DNA of 64,000 nucleotides from Mucilaginibacter aquariorum (lineage in GTDB: Bacteria; Bacteroidota; Bacteroidia; Sphingobacteriales; Sphingobacteriaceae), in the NCBI RefSeq assembly GCF_024498135.1, contig NZ_JANHOH010000004.1:234195-298194 (forward strand). Direction: 5' to 3'. This document shows, in pieces, positions 35,815 to 45,655 of this stretch. Position 1 is the stretch's first letter; each line of letters starts with the position of its first letter. Under the pieces are notes generated by a model, which was not told the DNA's origin, ran no database searches, and saw only the letters and a program-made list of their open reading frames with translations. Position numbers and translations under genes: made by a program.

Positions 35815-38478
35815 TTAATTATTGTATGCCCTTACTTGCAGTTTATACCCTTTAGTTAGCAATTTAGGGTCTATTTCTACTTCAAGCGTTTTTGTTTCAC
35901 CTTGCATTAGCGAAAAATAGCCATCGTTATAAAGGGCGGGCAAAAGCTGTTTACCTGCGCCATCTACCAATTGTGCCCTTATACCAAAAGCAGCTGTAGT
36001 TTTAGATTTATTGACGATGCTGTACTTAAGCAGTTTATTAATACCGTTTTTTGCGGTAGATATTTTGGCGTTGCTTTGAACCAGGCTTGCGCCGACGTGC
36101 GGCATTTTATTTAATGCTGTATAATCAAGATAGCTGTTGCCTATCCAATAAAAATTTTCTGAAACAAGGTGCCCTGTCTTATCAATAAGCTTGAGCTTTA
36201 AAAAATGCACATCAGATAGTGCAGCTTGCTTATCAACCCCGCTGAACGCGACAAATGCCTCTGTGGCTGATGTTGATTGGACATCCAATGTTTTTGATAC
36301 TGTGTATGCCGGAACTATTTTGCCATTCATATTGTAAACAAAAGCCTCGGCGTGTAATCCCTTTATATCGTATGGCTTGTTATTAATCACCTTCACAGAA
36401 TTTGTAGCGGCATTCCACTGGATATGGATCGGCTCGCATGCTGTTTTTGCACCAAAATAGGCACCGGTAAGGTCATAGTAGTAATCATAGGTTTGCCATA
36501 TCATTGATGGATAAGCAGACTGGCTCATCCATATCAGCATCCCGGTAGCATCTTTCCACATGTGGTCATTCCATGATTCATACATGGCCTTCATGGTTTC
36601 TACGTTTAGCATTTGGGCTTTTTTGCAAAAGTCTTCTAACGATGTTGCCTTGCCATAGCTGTTGTTGACGCTGTTGATGTATTTAACCGGGTCAGATCCC
36701 CCGCCCAGGGCGCCATCGGTGCTAAAGTAATGCCTGGCCCACATGTTGGTTTTGCTGTTTACTGCAGTTGTGGTAGGGGCCACCCAGTAATCCTTCGGCA
36801 TGAATTTTTTAAAGCTTTCAACGTTTACAAACGTGGCGGTACCCAGTTCGCTCCGCATGCCATACGAATCTTTAGAGAAAAGATAGCCGTTATGCGGATC
36901 GGTAAAATAAGTTTTGGGGTCGGTATTGCTCCACAACCCGCTGCCCGATAATACCCGACTGCCACCATGAATGGAAAAATTCGGATTAGTTTCGCCTGCA
37001 TTTGAACGGGCAAGGTAAAGCCTGTCCTCCCCATCATTATCGTTAATTGCTGCTTTAATGGTGTTATTTAACGGCCCGTTAGGGTTACCACCTGGTACGC
37101 CTTCGTTGGCGCCGCACCAAATGATAATTGATGGGTGATGCCTTAGTTTAATAACTTTTTCAATAGCGTTGCTTTTAAAGATACCCAGGCTATCTATCTG
37201 GCCAAAATTGTTCAGCCAAAAATCGTCCCAAACCATTATTCCATATTTATCGCAGTAGTTATAAAAGGCTTCATCAGTAACCTCGCCGGTCCAGTTACGG
37301 ATGATGTTAAAATTCATATCCTGATGAAACCTGATCCGTGTATCATAATCCTTACCACGCGCTTTAAGCATATAATCGCTCATGCCCCAATTGCCGCCTT
37401 TTAAAAGCACCGGAACATCATTAACATACACCCTTAATGGCCCGTTTACCGATGTTGTATCGGAAGTTATTTTTCTTATTCCGAAGGTTTTGATCACCTT
37501 ATCAGATACACCAACGCCATCAGCATCAAATCGGACACTGCAGGTATAAAGGTTCTGCGTCCCATCGGCTTTGCCGCCATAGCCATTAGGCCACCATAGT
37601 TTCGGGTTATTAATATGTAGCTGCGGAAATTGATCCTGATTGTAATTTACGGTTTCAACGCTGTTAGCCTTTAATGTTATTTTAGGCCCGGTTACGGTAA
37701 TATAGCCCGGGTTAATAACAAACTTTACCACCCCGCTCACCGGTTCAGAAGAAGCGTTTTTCAGATTAACCTTCACTGTTAGATCTGCAGCATTTTTATT
37801 TTGCAAATGAGCTCGTATCCATGGATCTTCAACCGCGACAGGCCCGGTGGTTGTTAAGCTAACCGTATCAGTAATGCCGCTATTTAAACCGGGTACAGCA
37901 GGCATCCAATCCCAGCTTCCGCTGGGGATGTAGGTAGGGCTTTCCCAGTTAGCCATGGGGTGATTATGTTCAGGATCATTTCGTGGTGGCACAACTAAAA
38001 CTAAAAGTACGTTAGGCGCATTTTTTTTCAGGTTTTTGGTAATATTATAAATGCCCCTTTCTACAATCCCCTTTATCGTTCCTATATGCTGCCCATTTAA
38101 ATAGATCTCGCCCCGTTTATGTATCCCGTTAAAGTTAAGCCAAACGGTTTTGCCTGGTTTAAAAGATGACGACGAAAATTCTGTACGATACCAAAAAGGC
38201 CTATTGTACTTAGCCTTATCAACTTTATAAATATTATCGGCATAATCCGGATCTTTTTCCTTACCTGCCTTAACATATGAGTAAAATGCGGTCCCCGGCA
38301 CAACAGCATCAATCCACTTATTTGTATGAAACCCGGGGGATGATATTTGTTTTGCTGTAAATAAACTATCATCCTGAGGGAACAGCTTCCAATTTAATTT
38401 TATAGCCTGTGCTTGTACTATGGTTTGAAGCAATAGTAAAAAGGCTGTGCTTAGGGTTAACTTTAAAATAGATCGCAT
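35815..38478 (-). CDS. GH2 beta-mannosidase/exo-beta-glucosaminidase-type enzyme
   Basis: 887 residues with a signal peptide ending VQAQ (about residue 24). The order is a GH2 sugar-binding jelly roll (NRPFWYRTEF...WLNFNGIHKRGEIYLNG), an Ig-like domain, a TIM barrel (LLKGGNWGMSDYML...NIIRNWTGEVTDEAFYNYCDKYGIMVWDDFWLN), and C-terminal beta domains. The acid/base is predicted as Glu459 in WCGANEG and the nucleophile as Glu544 in GMRSELG. The barrel signature is that of the mannosidase/chitosan exo-glucosaminidase branch rather than beta-galactosidases. It faces the GH78 gene across a shared region with operator O9 and converges on the lacI-type gene with only 17 bases between stops. Confidence 0.88.
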   Translation of the reverse strand: MRSILKLTLSTAFLLLLQTIVQAQAIKLNWKLFPQDDSLFTAKQISSPGFHTNKWIDAVVPGTAFYSYVKAGKEKDPDYADNIYKVDKAKYNRPFWYRTEFSSSSFKPGKTVWLNFNGIHKRGEIYLNGQHIGTIKGIVERGIYNITKNLKKNAPNVLLVLVVPPRNDPEHNHPMANWESPTYIPSGSWDWMPAVPGLNSGITDTVSLTTTGPVAVEDPWIRAHLQNKNAADLTVKVNLKNASSEPVSGVVKFVINPGYITVTGPKITLKANSVETVNYNQDQFPQLHINNPKLWWPNGYGGKADGTQNLYTCSVRFDADGVGVSDKVIKTFGIRKITSDTTSVNGPLRVYVNDVPVLLKGGNWGMSDYMLKARGKDYDTRIRFHQDMNFNIIRNWTGEVTDEAFYNYCDKYGIMVWDDFWLNNFGQIDSLGIFKSNAIEKVIKLRHHPSIIIWCGANEGVPGGNPNGPLNNTIKAAINDNDGEDRLYLARSNAGETNPNFSIHGGSRVLSGSGLWSNTDPKTYFTDPHNGYLFSKDSYGMRSELGTATFVNVESFKKFMPKDYWVAPTTTAVNSKTNMWARHYFSTDGALGGGSDPVKYINSVNNSYGKATSLEDFCKKAQMLNVETMKAMYESWNDHMWKDATGMLIWMSQSAYPSMIWQTYDYYYDLTGAYFGAKTACEPIHIQWNAATNSVKVINNKPYDIKGLHAEAFVYNMNGKIVPAYTVSKTLDVQSTSATEAFVAFSGVDKQAALSDVHFLKLKLIDKTGHLVSENFYWIGNSYLDYTALNKMPHVGASLVQSNAKISTAKNGINKLLKYSIVNKSKTTAAFGIRAQLVDGAGKQLLPALYNDGYFSLMQGETKTLEVEIDPKLLTKGYKLQVRAYNN

Positions 38479-38522
38479 ACAATTTTATTTCGGGGGCAAT
38501 TTATTAAATAGTTTTCTAATTA

Positions 38523-38538
38523 GCTAAATCGATTTAAT
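38523..38538. promoter_or_regulatory. Predicted LacI-family operator O9 (divergent promoter)
   Basis: GCTAAATCGATTTAAT joins the half-site seen in O2/O7 to the half-site of O8. It lies between the divergent GH2 and GH78 genes, 44 bases from the GH2 start, and may control both. A further half-site GTTTTAGC follows at 38541-38548. Confidence 0.75.
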
Positions 38539-38590
38539 TTGTTTTAGCAGGTTTATTTTGCAATATTGCGGGCACAATTATACAACCACA

Positions 38591-40948
38591 ATGAAATCTT
38601 TTTTTACGATACTGCTTTTCCTTTTTGGTTCAGGTCTGGCTAAACACGGGTATGCTCAAACTGCGGATGTTAAAACTCCAAACAGGCAATGGAATGCGCA
38701 TTGGATAGGTGCACCATACGATGCTGGTAAGGACTATGGCGTTTATTACTTCCGTAAAAGCATAGACCTTACTACCAAGCCTTCAACTTTTATCGTACAC
38801 GTATCGGCCGATAATCGCTATAAGTTATCGGTTAACGGCAAACTGGTTTCATTGGGGCCGGCACGAGGCGATACTTATTATTGGAATTATGAAACGATAG
38901 ACCTCGCACCATATCTGTCCACAGGAAAAAATACAATAGCCGCACTCGTTTGGAATGAAGCTCAATACAGTCCGGCGGCACAGATCAGTGTACGCACAGG
39001 TTTCATATTACAGGGTAATTCACCAATCGAAGAAATATTAAATACCAACAATACCTGGAAGTGCATCCACGATACCGGGCACCAGCCTATTCCGGGGTAT
39101 TTTTTTGCTGCCAGTAAAGGGGAAATGGTAGATATGAACCATGCTATTAAAGGCGACTGGACGGCTGCGGCTTATGATGACAGTGCCTGGCCCCATGCGG
39201 TTAACTTATCTGAAGGGAGACTTAAAGGCACGGCCTGGGGGATAGATTGGGCATTGGTGCCTTCTACACTACCCGCAAGAGAAATGACCTATCAACGCAT
39301 CCCTAAATTGCGTGCTGCAACAGGTATAAGCGTTCCACCAACGTTTCCGGAGAAAAAAACTGCAATAATCATCCCGGCAAATACTACGGTTTCTTTATTG
39401 CTCGATCAAATTTTTGAAACAAATGCCTACGTAACGTTAAATTTTAGCGGCGGTAAAGACGCGGGGATATCACTTGGCTATGCCGAATCACTTTACGAAA
39501 AGGGCAGCAAAGGCGTTATTAAAGGTAACCGGAATGATGTAGAAGGAAAGGAATTTGTAGGGAGGATAGACAGTCTGATAGCGGATGGCAGCAAGGGACA
39601 GTCGTATACAACGCTAAATTTTCGCACTTATCGTTACATCAAGCTGTTTGTAAAAACGAAGGACGAGCCGCTGGTTATCGATGATCTTTATGGCACTTTT
39701 ACGGGTTATCCTTTTAAACGGACGGCAGTATTTAATACTGATAATGCCGAAATAAAGCAAATGCTGGATATTGGCTGGCGTACTGCAAGGCTTAACGCCT
39801 GGGAAACTTATATGGACTGCCCGTATTACGAACAGCTGCAATACATTGGCGATACCCGTATACAGGCTATGGTATCTTATTACAATAGTAGTGACGACCG
39901 CCTGGCTCGTAATGCACTAAATCAAATTGACCATTCGCGCTTACCCGAGGGTGTAACCGCCAGTTGCTACCCTTCAAAAGGTACACAGGTTATATCCCCA
40001 TTCTCGTTATGGTATATAGGTATGCTGCATGATTACTGGATGTACCGTGGGGATGATGATTTTATTAGAAATAAACTACTTGGCGAAAGAGGAGTGCTGG
40101 ATTTTTTCAGCAAATATCAACAGGCTGATGGTTCGTTAAAAGATACCCCATACTGGGCGTTTGTTGACTGGGCCGGTAATTTGTGGGGCGAGGTAAAAGG
40201 CAAGGATGGCAGTGCGGCTATTTACGACCTGCAGTTGCTATGGGCATACCAGTGGGCAGCAGAAATGGAAGCAAAAATTGGCATGCAGGGTCATGCCAAA
40301 TTATATGATCAAAAAGCGGCACAATTAAAGGCCACTATACAGCGCAAGTATTGGGACCCGGTTAAAAAATTATACGCCGATACTAAAGAGAAAAACGGCT
40401 ACTCACAGCATGTTAATTCGCTGGCTATACTTACCGGGATGGTAAGTGATGCGAATATGTCCGCTGTAGCTAACGGGATACTTAATGATAAAAGCTTAAC
40501 CCAATGTTCGGTTTACTTTAAATATTACCTGAACCGGGCGCTGGTAAAAGCAGGCTTGGGTAACAATTATATGAACTGGCTGGGTATTTACCGCGAAAAT
40601 ATTGCAATGGGCCTTACTACCTGGGCCGAATATTCAGATGTTAACACTTCCCGTTCTGATTGCCATGCATGGGGTGCGAGCCCGAATATTGAATTTTTTA
40701 GGACCGTGCTGGGTATTGACAGTTACGCGCCGGGCTTTAGTAAGGTAAAGATAGAACCTCATTTGGGAAACTTGAAAACAATTAGTGGCGAAATACCTCA
40801 TCCAAACGGAAAAGTTGCCGTTGGTTATGCCCTGGATAAAGGCAAATGGAAAATAAACATCAGTTTGCCGCAAAAAACCACAGGTATGCTGGTATGGAAA
40901 TCAAAGCGATATATATTAAAGACCGGAACTAATTTATTTGTGATTTAA
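38591..40948 (+). CDS. GH78-type alpha-L-rhamnosidase
   Basis: 785 residues from ATG 38591; an upstream in-frame ATG at 38558 would add 11 residues before the signal peptide. The signal ends YAQ (about residue 23). N-terminal beta domains (WNAHWIGAPY...YYFRKSIDL...YKLSVNGKLVSLGPARGD) are followed by an (alpha/alpha)6 barrel with the GH78 motif DCPYYEQLQYIGDTR, in which Asp409 and Glu414 match the expected acidic positions, and later TWAEYSDVNTSRSDCHAWGASP. The enzyme would cut terminal alpha-rhamnose by inversion. It is a single-gene unit from the operator O9 region to a strong terminator. Confidence 0.9.
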   Translation: MKSFFTILLFLFGSGLAKHGYAQTADVKTPNRQWNAHWIGAPYDAGKDYGVYYFRKSIDLTTKPSTFIVHVSADNRYKLSVNGKLVSLGPARGDTYYWNYETIDLAPYLSTGKNTIAALVWNEAQYSPAAQISVRTGFILQGNSPIEEILNTNNTWKCIHDTGHQPIPGYFFAASKGEMVDMNHAIKGDWTAAAYDDSAWPHAVNLSEGRLKGTAWGIDWALVPSTLPAREMTYQRIPKLRAATGISVPPTFPEKKTAIIIPANTTVSLLLDQIFETNAYVTLNFSGGKDAGISLGYAESLYEKGSKGVIKGNRNDVEGKEFVGRIDSLIADGSKGQSYTTLNFRTYRYIKLFVKTKDEPLVIDDLYGTFTGYPFKRTAVFNTDNAEIKQMLDIGWRTARLNAWETYMDCPYYEQLQYIGDTRIQAMVSYYNSSDDRLARNALNQIDHSRLPEGVTASCYPSKGTQVISPFSLWYIGMLHDYWMYRGDDDFIRNKLLGERGVLDFFSKYQQADGSLKDTPYWAFVDWAGNLWGEVKGKDGSAAIYDLQLLWAYQWAAEMEAKIGMQGHAKLYDQKAAQLKATIQRKYWDPVKKLYADTKEKNGYSQHVNSLAILTGMVSDANMSAVANGILNDKSLTQCSVYFKYYLNRALVKAGLGNNYMNWLGIYRENIAMGLTTWAEYSDVNTSRSDCHAWGASPNIEFFRTVLGIDSYAPGFSKVKIEPHLGNLKTISGEIPHPNGKVAVGYALDKGKWKINISLPQKTTGMLVWKSKRYILKTGTNLFVI

Positions 40949-40973
40949 TTTATACTTTAATTATTACATTTTT

Positions 40974-41020
40974 AAGCTCATTCTGTTCAGCGCTATAGCG
41001 CTGAGCAGAATGAGCTTTTT
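40974..41020 (+). terminator. Very long intrinsic terminator closing PUL-1
   Basis: Arms 40974-40992 and 40999-41017 (extending to the CGCTATAGCG palindrome at the apex) form a stem of about 20 bp with a single G-T wobble. A run of Ts follows. It starts 25 bases after the GH78 stop. Confidence 0.92.
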
Positions 41021-41186
41021 TATTAAGGATGATTCGCTGATGGTTTTAGCTATCTGTAGGTAAGATGCCAGTACTCCCCACTGTTAAAATTCGGAGAAAT
41101 TCATTAATTTCAAATAAGCTTTGCACCTGTGGGTTTTTAACTTTCACATAGCAGGGCTTTTTTATAGCGCTGGAATAATTAATTAA

Positions 41187-41223
41187 AATATTATTAATTG
41201 TTTTTTTAACAATTAATAATATT
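41187..41223. repeat. Perfect AT-rich inverted repeat upstream of HTCS
   Basis: AATATTATTAATTGTT (41187-41202) and AACAATTAATAATATT (41208-41223) are perfect complements with a five-T loop. No T run follows, so it is not a normal terminator. It could be a protein-binding site or a cruciform near the HTCS promoter. Confidence 0.7.
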
Positions 41224-41496
41224 GTGCTATATTAGATTTTTACAATTTTAAACCAACTGTTAAAATTTTACTGAATTTAATGCCGATATAGCCTTGATTG
41301 AGCTGTGGGATAGGTTTTTGAAATGCTTTACAGCCGGTAATTTTACGGCCTTACAGTTTTCAAGAGTAACACTTAACCCGCAGGTGCAATGAGTTGTAGT
41401 GAAAATGTATGATGTGGAGTACTAATAATTTATAACAATTACGATGTTGTTAATAATTACTGTCAGGAAAGGTTGCATAGATGCTACAGAGAAAGC

Positions 41497-41518
41497 TACA
41501 CTTGCGCGTGCAAGTGTA
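41497..41518 (+). promoter_or_regulatory. Hairpin in the HTCS leader
   Basis: TACACTTGC (41497-41505), loop GCGT, GCAAGTGTA (41510-41518): a perfect 9-bp stem ending 21 bases before the start codon. Position suggests control of translation initiation or a dimeric-protein operator. Confidence 0.6.
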
Positions 41519-41539
41519 ATTGAAAGACCATTGTTTAGT

Positions 41540-44500
41540 ATGAAGTGGTATTTTGTATGTTTGCTTGTCGTTTTTTTCAATTTACCTGTACAGGCCCAAT
41601 ACAGCACGTCAGGAGGGGCTACAAACCTTCGCAAAGATTTTGCCTTGGTTACTTATACCATAAACGAAGGGTTACCTTCCAGAAACACAACTACGGCCAT
41701 AAAAGACAAATATGGCTTTATGTGGATCGGCACCCAAAACGGCCTCTGCAAATTTGACGGATATAACTTTAAAACATTTCAGAACAATCAGCTGGATAGC
41801 AATTCCATATCCAACAATTTTGTAAACGCCATAGTTACAGATAAACAAGGGCGGTTATGGATAGGTACAATGGACGGATTGAACCTGTTTGATCCTTTAA
41901 CCGAAAAATTCACCAGGTTTTTTCATAAAGATAGTCAGAAGGCATCTCTGAGCAATGACAAAGTATGGTCGTTACTTAGAGATGTGCGTGGCGATATATG
42001 GATAGGTACCGACGATGGTTTCAATAAGTATAGCTTTAAAGCCAATAATTTTGAAGTTTACAGGCCCAATGCCGGCAACGCTTTTGCAATGAAAGGCAAA
42101 TCTGTTAATGCTATTGTAGAAGATGGTGAAAACCTTTGGCTGGGCAACTGGGGAAGCGGTTTAAACAAATTCAATATCGCTACAAAACGCTTTACCAATT
42201 ATAAGCAAGTTCAAATACCCGGGCAAAAAAACCCCAACGATATATGGGCGCTTTGTAAAGATGAGGATGGGATGTTATGGATAGGTGCATATTGGAAAGG
42301 CCTTTACAAATTCGATCCTAAAAAAGAAACGTTTACATCATTCAACCGGGTTGATATTGATAACAAGGCAGTTTTTAATCTAACAGCAGCAGGCAAACAT
42401 ACTTTACTTGTTGGCGGGAGCGAAAATTTTTATTGGGTAAATACTCAAACTAACGACTGGACGCTGATAAATGGGTTTAAAAACGATCCCAATGGCAATA
42501 TCTACGAGGATGCAAACGGCATTATATGGATATGCGCCAAAGATGGAGTTGCCAAACTTGATTTTAATCAGATCAAGTTTTCGTTTTTGGCGTTTTCTGG
42601 TTTAAACCCTGCTGTAAGAAGCATTTTAATCAAGAATGAGACAGCCTGGCTGGGTACCGGTAAAGGGCTTATTAAATATAACTTAAAAACGCACAATAGT
42701 ATAACCTATCGCCATACAAATGATATTAATAGCCTTGGCAATGATGATATAAGTCGGTTATATCAGGATAGTAATGGTAAGATATGGATAATGACTGAAT
42801 TTGGATTTGATGAATTTGACGAACAAAACAACGTTTTTAAACATCATTACCATCATTCATCGCTTGGCGCTTTGTACAACGAAGACGTATTTAGGGATAT
42901 ATTAGAAATAAGCCCCGGTATTTATGGGTTGGCATCTGATGCAGGCTTCAAAATATATAACAGTAAGTTAAATGCCTATTCGCATTATTTTAGTAATGGC
43001 AATAAGTACAGCATTAGCAATAACCACCTTAATTGCCTTTTAAAAGATGCAGATAACACCATATGGATAGGTACCAGCGGAGGGGGCGTTAACCGTTTCG
43101 ACCCACGTACAGGGCATTTCAGATCGTATACATTAAAGGCTGGCACCGCAAAAGGGATAAGTAATAACTCCATTCAGAGGATCTTTATGGACTCGCGGCA
43201 GAATATCTGGATCTGTACACCAGATGGCTTAAACCGTTATGATAGAAAGAGCGACTCTTTTATTGTTTATTCACGAACAAACGGGTTCAACGATAATGTA
43301 TTTAATGATCTTGTAGAAGATAAGGCCGGAAACTTATGGATAACCACCGAAAAGGGGATGTCTATGCTTAACCCGCTTACTGGCGTGGTTAAGAATTTTG
43401 ATGAGACGGACGGGCTTTATGTCAACTCTACCATTTACAATTACCAGGGTAAAATATATTTGGCCGCAAGCCCGGGTATTGTTTCATTTGATCCGGCATT
43501 AATTAATTATAATAAAGAGGCTCCACCTATTGCAATTACCAATTTCCAGGTGTTCAACAAGGCAATCGCACCTTCTGCAAATGGCCCCCTAAAACAAAAT
43601 TTAAATGTAGCCCGGCAGGTAACATTAAATTATAACCAAAATGTTTTTTCGCTGGAGTTTGTTGCGCTTAACTATACCTTATCGGCCAAAAATGAATATG
43701 CTTTTATGCTGGAAGGTTTTGACGAGAAATGGAACCAGGTAGGCCAGCAACGTAAAGCTACTTACACCAATTTAGACCCCGGCACATATATTTTTAGGGT
43801 GAGAGCCTCTAATAACGATGGTGTTTGGAATAAAACTGGTAAAACACTTATCATAGTTATTACACCGCCCTGGTATTTAACATGGTGGGCTTACGCCGTG
43901 TACCTGCTAATTATAGGCAGTATAATTTACAGTTATATTTTATACAAAGAACGACAGGCCAAATTAAGATATGAGATAAGGTTAGCGCATTTAGAAGGTG
44001 AAAAAGAGAAAGAATTGAATCAAAAAAAACTATCGTTTTTTACCAATATATCGCATGAATTCCGTACACCGCTAACGCTTATAATTAACCCCGTAAAAGA
44101 GTTGTTAAGTACTCAACATTCAGATGATGCTACCAGCCTTAACATTGTTTACCGTAATGCAAAGCGACTGTTAAGCTTGGTGGATCAGTTGTTATTGTTC
44201 CACAAGGCCGATTCAAGCACCGGCAAGTTGAAAATATGCAGATTAAATATGGTTGATCTGGCCAATGAGGTATATTTATGTTTTATACATCAGGCTAAAG
44301 CCAAGCAGATAACGTTTGAATTTTTATGTGAAAAGGAATATATAGAACTATATGCAGACAGGGAAAAGATTGAAATAGTATTGTTTAACCTGTTATCAAA
44401 CGCAATTAAGTTTACCCCTTTTGGCGGCAATATAAAAATGGCTGTACAGGAGGATGTATCATCCATAACTATTAGTGTGCAGGATAATGGCTGCGGCATA

Positions 44501-45655
44501 AAACAAGGAACCGGCGATAGGCTTTACACTCGATTCTTTCAGGAAGAAAGTATGAACAACTCATCAAAGGGTGGTTTTGGCATTGGGCTTTTTTTGGTAA
44601 AGCGTTTTGTTGAAGATCATTTTGGTAATATTACCTATACCAGCAGCAGCGGAGGCGGTACCCTTTTTAAAGTTAGTTTGTTGAAAGGATTGAATCACTT
44701 TGACCCCGAAGTTATATATGAAGATACCGAAGAAGGGTCGGTTCTGTTGCACGAACTGATAGAGGAAGCCACTTCAGGCATCTATGTTGACGAATTGTTA
44801 GACACCGATGCTGGAGAAGAGGAAATGCACGCCGAATTAAAGTCTATCTTATTGATTGATGACAACCGCGACTTTAGAGAATATCTAAAAATAATATTTA
44901 AAGCCGATTATAACATACACGAAGCCAGCAGTGCCGAAGAAGGCCTGTTAAAAATAAAAGAGCTTTTGCCTGATATGGTGATAAGTGATGTGGTAATGGA
45001 GAGTATGAGCGGTATTGACCTATGCGCAATGGTAAGGGCAGATATAAACATTAGCCACACCCCGATAATTTTATTAACCTCAAGCTCATCTACCGAAGTG
45101 AAATTGCAGGGTTTAGAGGGTGGTGCCGATGATTATATAAGCAAGCCATTTGATAAAGAGATACTTAAAGCGAGAGTGGCAGGTATCCTTAAAAACAAAA
45201 ATAACCTGCAAAAGTACTTCTATAACGAAATTACACTTAATAAAAACACCCATAAGATACCGCTGGAGTATAAAGAGTTTTTGGATAATTGTATGCGTGT
45301 TGTAGAGCTTCACCTAACCGATACGGATTTTAGTATACAAACATTGGCCAATGAGCTTAGTATATCTCATTCAAGCCTTTATAAAAAGATAAAATCTATC
45401 TCGGGGTTGTCGGCTAATGGGTTTATCAGGTTTATAAGGTTAAGAAAGGCCGCCGAAATCCTGATCCATACCAATCACAACATCTTCGAAACCTCCTATC
45501 TTGTGGGTATAAATGATATTAAATATTTCAGAGAGCAATTCAGGAAACTTTTTAATATGAACCCCTCCCAATACATGAAGAAATATAGGAAAGTGTTTTC
45601 GGCCGAAGCTATAAATAACGATTATAAAGCGGCCCGGAAAGTTACCGTAAGATAA
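41540..45655 (+). CDS. Hybrid two-component system regulator (HTCS) of PUL-2
   Basis: 1371 residues from ATG 41540, which starts the signal peptide (MKWYFVCLLVVFFNLPVQAQ); longer in-frame starts would lengthen it past the leader hairpin. Order: two-component propeller repeats (about 40-690, many WIGT..GL..FD units), Y_Y_Y domain (about 700-770), transmembrane helix near 780-800, HisKA with phospho-acceptor His839 in NISHEFRTPL, ATPase domain (NLLSNAIKFTP, GFGIGLFLV), receiver domain with Asp1150 in VISDVVM, and an AraC-type HTH at about 1250-1350. HTCS proteins bind a periplasmic oligosaccharide and switch on the adjacent susC operon. It is a single gene directly upstream of PUL-2. Confidence 0.96.
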   Translation: MKWYFVCLLVVFFNLPVQAQYSTSGGATNLRKDFALVTYTINEGLPSRNTTTAIKDKYGFMWIGTQNGLCKFDGYNFKTFQNNQLDSNSISNNFVNAIVTDKQGRLWIGTMDGLNLFDPLTEKFTRFFHKDSQKASLSNDKVWSLLRDVRGDIWIGTDDGFNKYSFKANNFEVYRPNAGNAFAMKGKSVNAIVEDGENLWLGNWGSGLNKFNIATKRFTNYKQVQIPGQKNPNDIWALCKDEDGMLWIGAYWKGLYKFDPKKETFTSFNRVDIDNKAVFNLTAAGKHTLLVGGSENFYWVNTQTNDWTLINGFKNDPNGNIYEDANGIIWICAKDGVAKLDFNQIKFSFLAFSGLNPAVRSILIKNETAWLGTGKGLIKYNLKTHNSITYRHTNDINSLGNDDISRLYQDSNGKIWIMTEFGFDEFDEQNNVFKHHYHHSSLGALYNEDVFRDILEISPGIYGLASDAGFKIYNSKLNAYSHYFSNGNKYSISNNHLNCLLKDADNTIWIGTSGGGVNRFDPRTGHFRSYTLKAGTAKGISNNSIQRIFMDSRQNIWICTPDGLNRYDRKSDSFIVYSRTNGFNDNVFNDLVEDKAGNLWITTEKGMSMLNPLTGVVKNFDETDGLYVNSTIYNYQGKIYLAASPGIVSFDPALINYNKEAPPIAITNFQVFNKAIAPSANGPLKQNLNVARQVTLNYNQNVFSLEFVALNYTLSAKNEYAFMLEGFDEKWNQVGQQRKATYTNLDPGTYIFRVRASNNDGVWNKTGKTLIIVITPPWYLTWWAYAVYLLIIGSIIYSYILYKERQAKLRYEIRLAHLEGEKEKELNQKKLSFFTNISHEFRTPLTLIINPVKELLSTQHSDDATSLNIVYRNAKRLLSLVDQLLLFHKADSSTGKLKICRLNMVDLANEVYLCFIHQAKAKQITFEFLCEKEYIELYADREKIEIVLFNLLSNAIKFTPFGGNIKMAVQEDVSSITISVQDNGCGIKQGTGDRLYTRFFQEESMNNSSKGGFGIGLFLVKRFVEDHFGNITYTSSSGGGTLFKVSLLKGLNHFDPEVIYEDTEEGSVLLHELIEEATSGIYVDELLDTDAGEEEMHAELKSILLIDDNRDFREYLKIIFKADYNIHEASSAEEGLLKIKELLPDMVISDVVMESMSGIDLCAMVRADINISHTPIILLTSSSSTEVKLQGLEGGADDYISKPFDKEILKARVAGILKNKNNLQKYFYNEITLNKNTHKIPLEYKEFLDNCMRVVELHLTDTDFSIQTLANELSISHSSLYKKIKSISGLSANGFIRFIRLRKAAEILIHTNHNIFETSYLVGINDIKYFREQFRKLFNMNPSQYMKKYRKVFSAEAINNDYKAARKVTVR

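Larger units (their letters stand above)
41021..41539 (+). promoter_or_regulatory. Long upstream region of the HTCS gene
   Basis: About 520 bases without a supported gene. It holds a 16-bp perfect AT-rich inverted repeat (41187-41223), a possible -7 element TATATTAG at 41228-41235, and a 9-bp-arm hairpin at 41497-41518 just before the start codon. If that promoter is used, the leader is about 300 bases. No LacI-type operator is seen here, unlike in PUL-1. Confidence 0.5.
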
